Source of the DNA: Gammaproteobacteria bacterium
GTDB lineage: Bacteria; Pseudomonadota; Gammaproteobacteria; Pseudomonadales; Azotimanducaceae
DNA: 61,555 nt
NCBI GenBank assembly: GCA_026706385.1
Contig: JAPOYV010000100.1
Span: 1-61,555 of the forward strand
Reading direction: 5' to 3'
Shown here: positions 33,921-43,887 of the stretch, piece after piece
Numbering within the stretch: position 1 is the stretch's first letter
Layout of the letters: every line of letters begins with the position of its first letter
The notes under the pieces: generated by a model
What the model saw: the letters and a program-made list of their open reading frames with translations, nothing else
Database searches by the model: none
What the model was told of the DNA's origin: nothing
Program-made: the position numbers and the translations under genes

Positions 33921-36845
33921 CTAGAGATGCGCGCGCAGGTACTGCCCCGTGTAGGACCGCGGACTGGCGGCGACATCCTCCGGCGTGCCCTTGGCGACCA
34001 CCTCGCCACCGCCGCGACCGCCCTCGGGTCCCAAGTCGATGACGTGGTCGGCGGTCTTGATCACGTCCAGGTGGTGCTCGATGACCAGCACCGTGTGACC
34101 GGCGTCCACCAGCCGGTGCAGGCAATCGAGGAGCCTCCTGATGTCCGCGAGGTGCAAGCCCGTGGTCGGCTCGTCGAGAATGTAGAGGATGTGGCCGCGA
34201 CGCTGGAGCTTGGCCAGTTCCGTCGCGAGCTTGATGCGCTGCGCCTCGCCGCCGGAGAGCGTCGTCGCGGATTGGCCCAGGGTGAGATAGCCCAGGCCTA
34301 AGTCGTTCAGGACCTTGATCTTGCGGCCGATGTTCGGCAGGTCGGCGAAGAACTCGACGCCCTCCTCGATCGACATGTCGAGCACGTCGGCGATGTTCTT
34401 GTCCTTGTGCGTGACCTCCAGCGTCTCGGCGTTGAAGCGCTGACCCTTGCAGGCGCCGCACACCACTTCCACGTCCGGCATGAAGTAGAGCTTGGTGGCG
34501 ATGACCCCCTCGCCCTGGCATTCCTCGCAGCGTCCGCCCTTGACGTTGAAACTGAACCGGCCGGGCTTGTAGCCGCGGTCCTGGGCCGTGTCGGTCTTCG
34601 CGAAGAGCGTGCGGACCTGGTCGTAGAAGCCGACGTAGGTGGACGGGTTGGACCGGCTGTTGCGGCCGATGGGCGATTGGTCGATGTTGATGACGCGCGT
34701 TAGGTGTTCTACGCCCTTGAGATCGTCGTGGGCGCCCGACAGCGAGCGCGAGTCCACGAGCCGCTTCCACAGCTCCTTGTAGAGGACCTCGTTGATCAGC
34801 GTCGACTTGCCGGAACCGGATGCGCCGCTGACGCAGACGAACTGCCCGAGCGGGATGTCGACGTCGACGGTCTTGAGGTTGTTGGCCGAGGCACCCAGGA
34901 TCGTCAGGGCCTTGCCGTTGGTGTCGCGCCGTGAACTTGGCGTCTCGATGCGGCGGCGCCCGGACAGGTACTGTCCGGTCGGAGACGCCTGGCACTCGAG
35001 CACATCCGACAAACTGCCCGATGCGACCACCTCGCCGCCGTGGATGCCCGGCCCCGGGCCCAGCTCGAGAACGTGGTCGGCCGCACGGATGGTGTCCTCG
35101 TCGTGCTCGACGACGATGACCGTGTTGCCGAGGTCGCGCAGCGATCGCAGCGTGTCGATCATCTTCACGTTGTCCTTCGGGTGCAGACCGATCGACGGCT
35201 CGTCGAGCACGTACAGCATGCCCATCAAGCCCGAGCCGATCTGCGTCGACAGCCGGATGCGCTGGGCCTCGCCGCCGGACAGCGTCCCGGAGGCGCGGTT
35301 GAAGTTCAGGTAGTCGAGGCCGATGCCGAGCAGCAGATCGAGCCGCCGGGCCACCTCGCGCACGATCTGCACGCCGGCGGCGGCGTGGTCGCCGGTCGGT
35401 TTCGCCGTATCGAGGAAGGGGCGGAGTTCGTCGAAGTTCATCTGCCCGAACTCGTCGATCGTCTTGCCGTTGACCAGGAACTTGAGCCGGGTCGCGCGCA
35501 GGCGAGAGCCGTCGCAGTCCGGGCAGATGTGCTCCACCATCACGCGGTCGAGCCAGGCCTCCATGCCGGAGTTGGCCACGTCGCGCTGCCGGTACCAGCG
35601 GTAGTGGCGTTCGATGCCGCCTGCGATCCCCTGGAACGGATAGGGTCGGCGCAGCCAGCCTTCCTTGCGGACCTTGGCGTCCGGGGGAATCTGAAGCTGA
35701 AGCGGCTCGCCGCGGGTGCCGTAGAGGATCAGGTCGCGCGCCTCGTCGCTCAAGTCCTGCCACGGCGTGTCGAGATCGAAGCCGTACTCCTGGGACAGCG
35801 AGTAGAGGGTGTAGCCGCGGTGATTGTCGGGCCGGTAGTTGAATGCGTCGCGCAGGAAGCAGCCCTCCCTGACGCTGCGCTCCGGGTTGGTGATCAGGAG
35901 GTCCGGATGCGTGCGCTTGTCGGTGCCGATGCCGCCGCAGGTCCGGCAGGCGCTCTCCGGGTTGTTGAACATGAAGAAGTCCGGGACGATGTCGCCGTAG
36001 ACGAGCGCGTGGCGCGCGCTGCCGAAGGTCTGGGCAAAACGCCGTGCCTCGCGCTCGGTCGTTCCGCCGACGACCGCCGCCGACATCAGAGAGTCGCCGA
36101 CGCGCAGGGCGTGTTCGATGCCGGCCTTGAGTTGCTTCTCGACGCCCGGGACCAGGACGAAGCGGTCCACCACGGTAGAGAGCTTGGGGTCGCCCGGCAA
36201 TGTGTCGGGCACGTTCTCGGCGAGGTCGATCCGCACGGGCGGTTTGCCGTCGGCATCGATGTCCACATAGCGGCAGCCGAGCTTGCGGATCTCGTTGAAG
36301 ATGAACTCGGGATCCTCGCCGTAGACTTGGAAGATCGGTGCGCGCAGTTCCACCTCCGCTCCCTCGGGCAGCTTGAGGAGGGACTCGAGGATCTGCGAGG
36401 CCGTCTTCACCGGCACGGGCTCGTCGGTGTACGGGCAGTAGCCTTCGCCGATGGTGGCGAAGAGGAGGTTCAGGTAGCTCGCGATGTCGGTGAGCGTACC
36501 GACCGTGGACCGGGGGTTGCGGCCGATGGTCTTCTGCTCGATGGACACCACCGGCGACAGGCCGTAGACGAAGTCCACGTCAGGCTTCTCCACCTGGGCG
36601 ATGAAGCGCTTGGCGTACGAGGAAAGCGACTCCATGTAGCGCCGCTGGCCCTCCGCGTAGACGGTGTCGAATGCGAGCGACGACTTGCCGGAGCCCGACA
36701 GCCCCGTGACCACCGTAAGCTGGTCGCGGGGGATCTCCACGGAGATGTTCTTCAAGTTGTGGACGCGCGCGCCCTGCACGGCGATGGACGTGCGCACGGG
36801 TGGACGGGCGACGCCGTCCGTCTGCTGGGCTTCACCACGCGACAT
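33921..36845 (-). CDS. uvrA: Excinuclease ABC subunit A
   Basis: 974 residues, slightly longer than the usual ~940. UvrA finds helix-distorting DNA damage and loads UvrB. Visible elements are Walker [21 protein letters not shown] near residue 50 and CRTC...CPDC (first zinc pair). ABC signature [10 protein letters not shown] and Walker [12 protein letters not shown] follow, then second Walker [19 protein letters not shown]...CGACKGQR (second zinc finger), a second signature [10 protein letters not shown] and [11 protein letters not shown]. All motor and zinc elements are intact. The ATG at 36845 overlaps the end of the nucleotidyltransferase gene by 14 bases, so the two are translationally coupled. 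Confidence 0.97.
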   Translation of the reverse strand: MSRGEAQQTDGVARPPVRTSIAVQGARVHNLKNISVEIPRDQLTVVTGLSGSGKSSLAFDTVYAEGQRRYMESLSSYAKRFIAQVEKPDVDFVYGLSPVVSIEQKTIGRNPRSTVGTLTDIASYLNLLFATIGEGYCPYTDEPVPVKTASQILESLLKLPEGAEVELRAPIFQVYGEDPEFIFNEIRKLGCRYVDIDADGKPPVRIDLAENVPDTLPGDPKLSTVVDRFVLVPGVEKQLKAGIEHALRVGDSLMSAAVVGGTTEREARRFAQTFGSARHALVYGDIVPDFFMFNNPESACRTCGGIGTDKRTHPDLLITNPERSVREGCFLRDAFNYRPDNHRGYTLYSLSQEYGFDLDTPWQDLSDEARDLILYGTRGEPLQLQIPPDAKVRKEGWLRRPYPFQGIAGGIERHYRWYRQRDVANSGMEAWLDRVMVEHICPDCDGSRLRATRLKFLVNGKTIDEFGQMNFDELRPFLDTAKPTGDHAAAGVQIVREVARRLDLLLGIGLDYLNFNRASGTLSGGEAQRIRLSTQIGSGLMGMLYVLDEPSIGLHPKDNVKMIDTLRSLRDLGNTVIVVEHDEDTIRAADHVLELGPGPGIHGGEVVASGSLSDVLECQASPTGQYLSGRRRIETPSSRRDTNGKALTILGASANNLKTVDVDIPLGQFVCVSGASGSGKSTLINEVLYKELWKRLVDSRSLSGAHDDLKGVEHLTRVINIDQSPIGRNSRSNPSTYVGFYDQVRTLFAKTDTAQDRGYKPGRFSFNVKGGRCEECQGEGVIATKLYFMPDVEVVCGACKGQRFNAETLEVTHKDKNIADVLDMSIEEGVEFFADLPNIGRKIKVLNDLGLGYLTLGQSATTLSGGEAQRIKLATELAKLQRRGHILYILDEPTTGLHLADIRRLLDCLHRLVDAGHTVLVIEHHLDVIKTADHVIDLGPEGGRGGGEVVAKGTPEDVAASPRSYTGQYLRAHL

Positions 36846-37758
36846 GGAAAAAAGCCAGTTCGTCGACTTCCGTCTGACTGCGGGTGGTGAGTTTAACGGG
36901 CGCCGACGCCTTCTCGATGATGCCGATGTCCGAGAGCCACTCGCACGCCAGGATGATGTGCTCCATGTCGTAGTGGCGGCGGAAGTAGTGGCTCAAGTCC
37001 GTCGTCGAGCGCGGTTCGCCGCCGGCCTCGTCGAGGTAGTCGAGCACCGGACGGAAGAGTTCCTCGGCGCGCGGCTCGAGGTAGTCGTCGATCGCGTCGA
37101 GAGCCGCCGCCAGGGCGTCTCGCGTAACCTCGCCCTCCATCAGGTCCGTGTAGATCAGCCGGAAAAGCGCCGGGTCGATGCGCCTGGCATCCACCAGGGC
37201 CTCGCGGTCGACGATCTCCCCGGCAAGACCGACGACGACCTCGGCGAGCGAGCGCGCCGTCATCAGGATCCACATGGCGGTGTAGTTGACGTCGTCCTTG
37301 ATCTCGTACCACTTGCGCGCCTTGTAAAGGGTGGCCAAGGCTTGTTGGGCGGCGTGCATCGCCTGCACGACGCTGTCCCGGGCGCCGATCTCGTGCAGAC
37401 CCTCGAAGATCAAGTCGATCGACGGGTCGCGGCTGAACAGGAGCTTGGCCTTCGCGAACATCGAGTGGCCGAACGTGTTGCGGACGGAGGCTTCGAGCAG
37501 GCGGCGAAACTCCGCGCGCGGCTGCACGCTGGTGTGGATGTTGACATCGTCCGCGACGAGCGCGACGCCGTGCGACTTGGTCTTCTTGTCGTCCGTGCAG
37601 ACGAGGACCAGGTCGATATCGGACTTGTCCCACACCTCGTCGTGGGACAGGCTGCCGCAGAGGATCGCCGCCAGGATGTGGTTGTCCTGCCGGACATCGT
37701 TGATCAGGCTGTCGAGCGCCGTCTCGAAGCGCGCCCGGGCGGTGTTCGCAGTCGACAT
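36832..37758 (-). CDS. Nucleotidyltransferase-fold protein
   Basis: A 308-residue protein starting at the ATG at 37758. Residues ~30-60 carry the Pol-beta-type signature: [20 protein letters not shown], the GS...DxD pattern. The rest is helical, with [20 protein letters not shown] and a C-terminal helical bundle. It is a larger relative of MNT/KNT enzymes; the substrate is unknown. The 14-base overlap with uvrA suggests co-expression, but no functional link to repair is visible. Confidence 0.75.
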   Translation of the reverse strand: MSTANTARARFETALDSLINDVRQDNHILAAILCGSLSHDEVWDKSDIDLVLVCTDDKKTKSHGVALVADDVNIHTSVQPRAEFRRLLEASVRNTFGHSMFAKAKLLFSRDPSIDLIFEGLHEIGARDSVVQAMHAAQQALATLYKARKWYEIKDDVNYTAMWILMTARSLAEVVVGLAGEIVDREALVDARRIDPALFRLIYTDLMEGEVTRDALAAALDAIDDYLEPRAEELFRPVLDYLDEAGGEPRSTTDLSHYFRRHYDMEHIILACEWLSDIGIIEKASAPVKLTTRSQTEVDELAFFHVAW

Positions 37759-37890
37759 CGGGTCGGCGCCGTGGGCTCCTCAACCGGGAGGCGGAAACCT
37801 ACCACACCCCGCCGCTAGCGTTCTTGAGGGCGCGCCATATCCAAACGTGGACTGAGTTTCGCTGACGCCGGTGGGAGAATGCGCCAGCAT

Positions 37891-37936
37891 CGGACCGCCT
37901 GCGGTCCGCCTCGATCGAGTCGCCGCCAGGCGACTC
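37891..37936. repeat. Pair of perfect hairpins (intergenic)
   Basis: CGGACCGC-ct-GCGGTCCG (37891-37908) is followed by GAGTCGCC-gcca-GGCGACTC (37917-37936). They lie just beyond the stop of the DUF1499 gene and could end transcription from it or from the facing direction. A pair of similar layout lies at 38768-38817 on the other side of the same gene. Confidence 0.6.
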
Positions 37937-37943
37937 GCCTAGA

Positions 37944-38654
37944 TCATTCGCCGCGGAAGCGCGCCATGAAGGCGTCGATCCGGCGCGCGTTCGCCCCGAG
38001 GTCGCTCGAACCCACGCGCGAGGCGGAACGGACGTCGACCAGCGATCCGTTGCCCTCCGGGCGAATCCGCACGACGACGTCGTCGACGAATCCGAACCAG
38101 AACGTGGTCGCCGTGGCCTCCAGCGTCCGTTCGCCGTCGGCATCGGTGTCGGCCAGCACCTCCCACCCCAGTTCGCGCGCGACGGCGAGCGCCTTGCGCG
38201 AGGCGTCGACCGGCGCGAGATCCGAACGTTCGGTCTCGATGTGCGAATAGCTCCGGCGCTGCGCTACGCCCTTGTCCGGCTCGTAGTCCAGCACGCGACC
38301 GCCGCGCTGTTCCAGGGCCCCGAACGCGGGCGGATCGTCAAAGTCGGTCGTGATGTCGTTGATCGGCGGCAACGTGGTCGTCAGCCGGTACTGCTGGCCC
38401 ATGGTCGCCAGCGCGACGATGCTCGCGAGGAGCCCGATGCCGATGGGCAGGACCGCGTTCTTGCGTCCGGCGCGCAGTGCGAACACCAAAACGGCGATGC
38501 CAAGCACGAGGACCGCGGCGGCGACGAAGACGCCCGTATACAAGAGCTGGAAGCCACGACCGATGTCCCAGAAGCCGAACCGGGTCCCCAACGCCCCGAG
38601 CGGTAGCAGGGCCAACGCCCCCAAGCCGACGATCAGTACCGCGCGATTCAGCAT
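37944..38654 (-). CDS. DUF1499 family membrane protein
   Basis: A 236-residue protein starting at the ATG at 38654. Three or four membrane helices (about residues 5-23, 38-60, 70-88) precede a cytoplasmic or periplasmic DUF1499 domain: LPPINDITTDFDDPPAFGAL, YSHIETERSDLAPVDASRKA, and FWFGFVDDVVVRIRPEGNG with RSASRVGSSDLGANARRI. The family is widespread with no assigned function. It stands alone between two hairpin pairs. Confidence 0.85.
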   Translation of the reverse strand: MLNRAVLIVGLGALALLPLGALGTRFGFWDIGRGFQLLYTGVFVAAAVLVLGIAVLVFALRAGRKNAVLPIGIGLLASIVALATMGQQYRLTTTLPPINDITTDFDDPPAFGALEQRGGRVLDYEPDKGVAQRRSYSHIETERSDLAPVDASRKALAVARELGWEVLADTDADGERTLEATATTFWFGFVDDVVVRIRPEGNGSLVDVRSASRVGSSDLGANARRIDAFMARFRGE

Positions 38655-38767
38655 GTCAAGGCCTTAAGTCCATACCGTTGTGTGGAAACGTCCGCATAGG
38701 CAACCCCGGTTTCGAGGTGCAAGTCCGCGTCACCTTAGATGGCTTCTTCGGCCGCAGCAAGGGCGAC

Positions 38768-38817
38768 GCGACCGCTTCGCGGTCGCCCCGAGAATTCGCT
38801 GCGCTGCGCGAATTCTC
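38768..38817. repeat. Second pair of perfect hairpins (intergenic)
   Basis: GCGACCGC-ttc-GCGGTCGC (38768-38786) is followed after three bases by GAGAATTCGC, eight bases, and GCGAATTCTC (38790-38817). Both stems are perfect. They sit upstream of DUF1499 and idi in a 260-bp gap without a gene, and mirror the pair at 37891-37936 in layout (GACCGC-type stem first, GA...TC stem second). Confidence 0.6.
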
Positions 38818-38916
38818 AAGACGGGACGCGGGGGCCAACCACAAGCGAGGCTTGGACACGGCATTGGGGCGCTGGGCACGAGTGCGGTCCCTTCCCGGGG
38901 CCGCTAAACTCCGCCC

Positions 38917-39486
38917 ATGCCCACGGCAACCCGATTCGAGGTCGTATCCCACGACGACGAACCGCTGATCCTGGTCGACGGCGAGGATCGCGAGATCGGA
39001 ACTCTCGACAAGGCGTCCTGCCACGACGGCGACGGCCGGCTTCACCGGGCGTTCTCGCTGTTCGTGTTCAACGCCGAGGGCGAGACGCTTCTGCAGAAGC
39101 GACATCCGGACAAGCGGCTGTGGCCGGGGTACTGGTCCAACGCCTGCTGTTCCCATCCGCGGCGCGGCGAGGCTCTGCCGCAAGCGGTGGTGCGCCGCGC
39201 CGAAGAGGAACTAGGGCTCACCGTCGTGCCCGAGTTCCTGTTCAAGTTTCAGTACCAGGCGGCCTTCGCGGATGTCGGGAGCGAGTTCGAGTTGTGCTCC
39301 GTGTTCGTCAGCCATGGTTCTTGGCTGCCGCGGATCAACACGGCGGAAATAGCGGAGTGGCGGTGGATCTCGCCGCAGGGCCTCGACCGGGAAATCGACG
39401 CGTCGCCCGGAGCATTCACGCCATGGTTCAAGATCGAATGGCAACGCCTACGAGCGGAGTTCTCGGGGCAAATCGAACCGCCATGA
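38917..39486 (+). CDS. idi: Isopentenyl-diphosphate delta-isomerase, type 1
   Basis: A 189-residue enzyme that interconverts IPP and DMAPP, the building blocks of isoprenoids. It has the Nudix fold: the active-site cysteine in WPGYWSNACCSHPRRGE, metal-binding histidines in CHDGDGRLHRAFS, and the glutamates in AVVRRAEEELGLTV. The length matches the E. coli enzyme. The start is the ATG at 38917. It lies in a plus-strand run that includes an envelope transport set, and a squalene/phytoene synthase is found 7 kb on. Confidence 0.95.
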   Translation: MPTATRFEVVSHDDEPLILVDGEDREIGTLDKASCHDGDGRLHRAFSLFVFNAEGETLLQKRHPDKRLWPGYWSNACCSHPRRGEALPQAVVRRAEEELGLTVVPEFLFKFQYQAAFADVGSEFELCSVFVSHGSWLPRINTAEIAEWRWISPQGLDREIDASPGAFTPWFKIEWQRLRAEFSGQIEPP

Positions 39487-39565
39487 TTCGGCGGGTACCG
39501 GGCAGTTGATCGGGTACGTACCTCCCATTACAGTTCAAGGGAATCCGAAAAGGAACGAGTCGGGC

Positions 39566-40732
39566 ATGTTGCACCCTCCCGGCGCGTATGCTGCGGGTTA
39601 CGCCAAGGCTTGCGCCGCCGACTCCGAACTGGCCGCCAACTACATTCGGCACACGCGCCTGGGCGATCCGGAACTGGATCCGGTGATGGCCGACGTGGCC
39701 GACCTCGATGGCGGTCTGCTGAACCGCTTCATTCGCGCCGGCATTGAGGAGAACGCGGCGGAGCTCAGACGTGCGCCACAGTCGCTGCGCCACTTCTTCG
39801 ACGACAAGGTCGGGCGGCCGTCCTGGGTGGATTTCGAGTCCCACGCCCCCGCCGTGCGCGCGTTCAACCTCAACGCCGCCACCATGCTCGTGGCGTTCGT
39901 CTGCGGCGTCCTCATCGAGGGCTTCTCCACGCTCATCTCCAAGTCCTTCGCCACCACCGGCCGCGTCCTGACACCCGAGTCGGGCCGTCGCCGCCTGATG
40001 CAGAACAACCGCCATCTCATGGAAGTGTTTTATCCCGGCGGCCTCGATAGGCTTGGGGATGGATGGAAACTGTCGACGCGCGTCCGGTTCGTGCACGCGC
40101 GCGTCCGGCACCTGTTGGCGGAGTCCGGTGCGTGGGACACACCCGAGGTCGGGACCCCGATCAGCGCTGCGCACATGGGACTCGCCTTGACGGTCTTCTC
40201 CATGCGCCTGCTGGACCACGCCGCCCGGGTGGGGGCGGTTTTCAACGATGACGAACAGGCCAGCGTCATGCACGTCTGGCGTTACGCCGGATACGTCATG
40301 GGCGTGCCCATGGACATCCTGTACGACGATCGTGACCACGCCAAGCAGATCTTCCGGATCGCCCACCTTTGCGAGCCGACGCCTGATGCGGACGCGGCAA
40401 AGATGGCGAACGCCCTGATCGGGGCGATTCCATTGACGGCGGGCATCGAAGAAGAGCGCCGACAACGCGAAGTCGTCCGGCTCGCCTACCGCCTATCTCG
40501 GGCTTTGATCGGTGCCGAACTCGCCGACCAACTGCAGTTCCCGAGGATGATGACGGTGGGCTCGCTGTTCGCCTTCCGAGCCCGACAAAAGGCGCAGCGG
40601 CTGTTGCAGGGCCGGCAAACCGTGAGATCGAGCAACTTCTCGCAATTGCTCGACATTTCCGTCTACGACGCGCCCGACGAACGCTACCGCATGCCCGATC
40701 ACTACCTGTCGTCCCGCTCCCGGCCCTGGTAG
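39566..40732 (+). CDS. DUF2236 (MpaB-like) oxygenase family protein
   Basis: 388 residues. The ATG at 39566 gives MLHPPGAYAAGYAKAC and is preceded by AAAAGGAACG. Helical throughout with histidine and arginine motifs of the family: STRVRFVHARVRHLL, ALTVFSMRLLDHAARVG, MHVWRYAGYVMGVPMDILYD. DUF2236 includes the rubber oxygenase LCP and mycophenolic acid MpaB' relatives, which bind heme b through histidine. The reaction here is unknown. It ends 17 bases before the RND gene, so co-transcription is likely. Confidence 0.85.
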   Translation: MLHPPGAYAAGYAKACAADSELAANYIRHTRLGDPELDPVMADVADLDGGLLNRFIRAGIEENAAELRRAPQSLRHFFDDKVGRPSWVDFESHAPAVRAFNLNAATMLVAFVCGVLIEGFSTLISKSFATTGRVLTPESGRRRLMQNNRHLMEVFYPGGLDRLGDGWKLSTRVRFVHARVRHLLAESGAWDTPEVGTPISAAHMGLALTVFSMRLLDHAARVGAVFNDDEQASVMHVWRYAGYVMGVPMDILYDDRDHAKQIFRIAHLCEPTPDADAAKMANALIGAIPLTAGIEEERRQREVVRLAYRLSRALIGAELADQLQFPRMMTVGSLFAFRARQKAQRLLQGRQTVRSSNFSQLLDISVYDAPDERYRMPDHYLSSRSRPW

Positions 40733-40749
40733 TCGGGTACCCTCTGCAC

Positions 40750-43080
40750 ATGACGGACAGTCCACCAGCGAACGAGCACGGCACCGGGGAACCGGGGTCG
40801 GCAGCCTTGGTGCGCTACACGGAGGCGCTGCTGGCGCGACCTTGGCTGGTCGTGGCGGTCACGGCGTTGTCGATGCTGATCTTGAGCGCCGGGGCCGTCT
40901 CCATCGGCGTCACCAACGACCACCGCGTACTCTTCGACGAGCGCAATCCGCAGTTGCTCGCCTACCAAGCCCTCGAGGCCACCTACACCGAGTCCGACAC
41001 GGCATTGATCGCCGTGGCCCCCGACGAAGGGTCCGTGTTCAGCCAAGAGGCGCTTGGCCTCATCGAAGCGCTGACGGAGTCCGGCTGGCAAACGCCCCAC
41101 TCGATCCGCGTCGACTCGCTCACCAACTACAACCACAGCGAGTCGTCAGGCGACGACCTCATCGTCGGACCGCTCGTCGAAGACGCGCAAGCGCTCGACG
41201 ACGACGGTGTGGCGCGTATCGAAGAGATCGCCCTCAATACGCCCGAGACCGTCGGCCGCCTCGTGTCCGCCGATGGACGCGTGGGCGCCGTAGTGATCAC
41301 CTTCGCGTTGCCCGAGAACCCGGATGCGGCGGTGATCGAAACCACCGACCACTTGCACGGCGTCCTCGACGATTACCGCAGCGCATACCCACAGATCAGC
41401 CTGCACGTCACCGGCGACGTGCTGATGAACCGCGCGTTCGCCGACGCGACGCGGGACGACTTGGAGAAGCTCACGCCCATCGTCTTTGCCGTCATCGTCC
41501 TCGTCACGATTGCCATCCTGCGGTCCCTGCTGGCAACGGTCGCGGTCGTGGTCACCCTCATTTTCACGATCAACACCACCATGGGCTTCGCCGGGTGGGT
41601 GGGCACGGTGTTCAATCCCGTCAACGCCGGCGTGCCCTTGATCGTGTTGACGATCGCGGTGGCGGACTCCATCCACATCGTCTCGGGCACGATGACCGGG
41701 CTCGCCCGCGGGTTGACGCGGCACGAGGCGATCATCCGCTCGATTCGGGACAACGCCTACCCGGTGCTCCTCACGTCGATCACCACGTCTTTGGCGTTCC
41801 TCACCCTCAATGCGTCCGAAGCGCCGCCGTTCCGCGTGCTCGGCAACCTGGTCGCCTTCGGCGTCCTGTGCGCCTTCGTGTTTTCGATGACCCTTTTGCC
41901 CGCCGTGCTCGCCTTGCTACCCCTGCGCGGTCGAGAACGCGCCGACTGGCGATTCCTCGCCCGCCTGGCCAACTTCGTCATCGCGCGCCGCGTGACCCTC
42001 GTGTGGACGATGAGTCTCCTCACCGTGGTCCTGATCGCGGGTGCCTGGAGGCCCGACTTCACCGACAACTGGACCACGTATTTCGACGACCGCTACGAAT
42101 TCAGGCGCGATACCGACTTCGTCGTGGAAAACCTGACGGGGCTCGAGTCCTGGGAGTACTCCTTGGATTCGGGCGTCGAAGGGGGCATCACCGACCCGGA
42201 GTACCTGCGCGCCGTCGATGGCTTCGCCGGGTGGCTGCGCGAACAGCCCGAGGTCAGCCATGTGCAGGCATTCCCCGACATCATGAAGCGTCTGAACAAG
42301 AACATGCACGGCGACGATCCGGCATACTACCGGCTTCCCGACGACGGCGAACTTGCCGCGCAGTACCTGCTGCTCTACGAACTGTCGCTCCCGTTCGGCA
42401 ACGACCTCAACGATCGACTCGACGTCGCCAAGTCGTCGACGCGGCTGACCGCGATGGCGCGCGGTGGTCTCACCGCGAGCCAACAGCGCGACTTCGACGT
42501 ACGCGCGCAGGACTGGCTGCAGGCGAACGCACCGGACCTCGCATCCCCGGCGACCGGTTTCACGATCACCTTTGCGCACCTGTCGCAGCGCAACATCGAA
42601 AGCATGCTTCAGGCCACCATTCTCGCCATGGGCGGCATCTCAATCATCCTGCTCCTGGTATTGAAGAGCTGGCGGCTCGGGCTCATCAGCCTGGTGCCGA
42701 ACTACATACCCGCCGCCATGAGTTTCGGCGTTTGGGGATATCTGGTCGGCCAGGTCGGTCTCGCGGGCTCGGTCATGACGGCCGTCGCGTTCGGCATCGT
42801 CGTGGACGACACGACGCACTTCCTCACCAAGTACCGGCGCGTTCGAAACGCGGGACACTCCTCCGCCGACGCCGTGCGCGCCACGTTCGCCGAGACGGGC
42901 CGTGCGCTTTGGACGACGACGGCGATTCTGGTGGCCGGGTTCCTGGTGTTCGCGTCATCGGGCTTCGAGGTGAGCTGGACGCTTGGCGTACTGGTGGCCA
43001 TTACGCTGGCGCTTGCACTGGTTGCCGACTTCCTGCTTCTTCCACCCCTGCTCATGGCCCTCGATCGGAGAAAGACATGA
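40750..43080 (+). CDS. MMPL/RND-family transporter
   Basis: 776 residues with twelve predicted membrane helices in two halves, each with a large periplasmic loop. Family marks: SIGVTNDHRVLFDERNPQ after helix one, VLTIAVADSIHIVSG and ARGLTRHEAIIRSIRDN in half one, and the proton-relay region GIVVDDTTHFLTKYRRVRN in half two. It belongs with lipid-exporting MMPL/HpnN-like members rather than multidrug pumps. It is followed, with a 4-base overlap, by a LolA-like protein and then a barrel protein, suggesting a three-part envelope lipid or sterol-like export path (inference). Confidence 0.85.
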   Translation: MTDSPPANEHGTGEPGSAALVRYTEALLARPWLVVAVTALSMLILSAGAVSIGVTNDHRVLFDERNPQLLAYQALEATYTESDTALIAVAPDEGSVFSQEALGLIEALTESGWQTPHSIRVDSLTNYNHSESSGDDLIVGPLVEDAQALDDDGVARIEEIALNTPETVGRLVSADGRVGAVVITFALPENPDAAVIETTDHLHGVLDDYRSAYPQISLHVTGDVLMNRAFADATRDDLEKLTPIVFAVIVLVTIAILRSLLATVAVVVTLIFTINTTMGFAGWVGTVFNPVNAGVPLIVLTIAVADSIHIVSGTMTGLARGLTRHEAIIRSIRDNAYPVLLTSITTSLAFLTLNASEAPPFRVLGNLVAFGVLCAFVFSMTLLPAVLALLPLRGRERADWRFLARLANFVIARRVTLVWTMSLLTVVLIAGAWRPDFTDNWTTYFDDRYEFRRDTDFVVENLTGLESWEYSLDSGVEGGITDPEYLRAVDGFAGWLREQPEVSHVQAFPDIMKRLNKNMHGDDPAYYRLPDDGELAAQYLLLYELSLPFGNDLNDRLDVAKSSTRLTAMARGGLTASQQRDFDVRAQDWLQANAPDLASPATGFTITFAHLSQRNIESMLQATILAMGGISIILLLVLKSWRLGLISLVPNYIPAAMSFGVWGYLVGQVGLAGSVMTAVAFGIVVDDTTHFLTKYRRVRNAGHSSADAVRATFAETGRALWTTTAILVAGFLVFASSGFEVSWTLGVLVAITLALALVADFLLLPPLLMALDRRKT

Positions 43081-43886
43081 CACTTGCTTTGTTGCGAGGG
43101 GCAATCGCCGCAGCCATCGTCGCGGCGGCGATCCCCGGTTCGGACGCGGCCGCCCAGGAACTCACCGCGGCTGAACAGAAGGGACTCGACATCGCGCTCG
43201 AAGCCCGCGAGAGACGGCTCGGTTTCGGCAACTTCACCGCCCGCCAGAACATGCTGCTGCGCAACAAGCGCGGCCAGGAGAGCCAGCGCGAGTTGCGCGT
43301 CAAGGTGATGGAAGTCGACGGCGACGGCGACATGAGCCTGTTCGTTTTCGACGAACCGCGCGATGTCCAGGGCACGGCGTTCCTGATTCACGCCCACAAG
43401 GACAAGGGCGACGACCAGTGGCTCTACCTGCCGGCGCTGAAACGCGTGAAGAGGATCAGTTCCGGCAACCGCTCGGGCTCGTTCATGGGCAGCGAGTTCG
43501 CCTACGAGGACATGACCCCGCCGGAGGTGGAGAAATTCACCTATCGGCATCTGCGCGACGAGCCCTGCGGCGAACTGACCTGCACCGTGGTGGAACGCAA
43601 TCCCACCGACGAGCGGTCGGGGTACAGCCGACAAACCGTCTGGCGGGACACCGAGGAACTTCGGATCTGGAAAGTCGAGTACTTCGATCGCAAGAACGCC
43701 CATCTGAAGACGCTCAACCTCGACGGCTACGAACGGCACCTCGATCGCTTCTGGCAGGCTGGCCAGATGGACATGGTCAATCACCTGACCGGGAAGTCCA
43801 CGACCCTGACCTGGACCGACTACGTCTTCCAGGGCGAACTGGATGCCGGTGATTTCACGCAGGCCGGTCTGAGGCGCGCTCGTTAG
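43077..43886 (+). CDS. LolA-like outer-membrane lipoprotein-sorting family protein
   Basis: 269 residues beginning at the ATG in ATGA overlapping the transporter stop. It has a signal peptide (to about AAAQ, residue 28) and then a LolA/LolB-like sheet with RELRVKVMEVDGDGDMSLFV, QGTAFLIHAHKDKGDDQWLY, LPALKRVKRISSGNRSGSF, MGSEFAYEDM and VERNPTDERSGYSRQTVWRD. Such proteins carry hydrophobic molecules across the periplasm. Its place between an MMPL transporter and an outer-membrane barrel fits that role. Confidence 0.85.
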   Translation: MTLALLRGAIAAAIVAAAIPGSDAAAQELTAAEQKGLDIALEARERRLGFGNFTARQNMLLRNKRGQESQRELRVKVMEVDGDGDMSLFVFDEPRDVQGTAFLIHAHKDKGDDQWLYLPALKRVKRISSGNRSGSFMGSEFAYEDMTPPEVEKFTYRHLRDEPCGELTCTVVERNPTDERSGYSRQTVWRDTEELRIWKVEYFDRKNAHLKTLNLDGYERHLDRFWQAGQMDMVNHLTGKSTTLTWTDYVFQGELDAGDFTQAGLRRAR

Positions 43887-43887
43887 G

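Noticed and set aside
35040-36890. 616-codon plus-strand frame opposite uvrA
   Set aside because: uvrA on the other strand is unmistakable; this frame is its complement.
40842-43886. 1,014-codon plus-strand frame spanning the MMPL gene
   Set aside because: The LolA-like protein occupies only its last part; the rest is an out-of-frame reading of the transporter gene.
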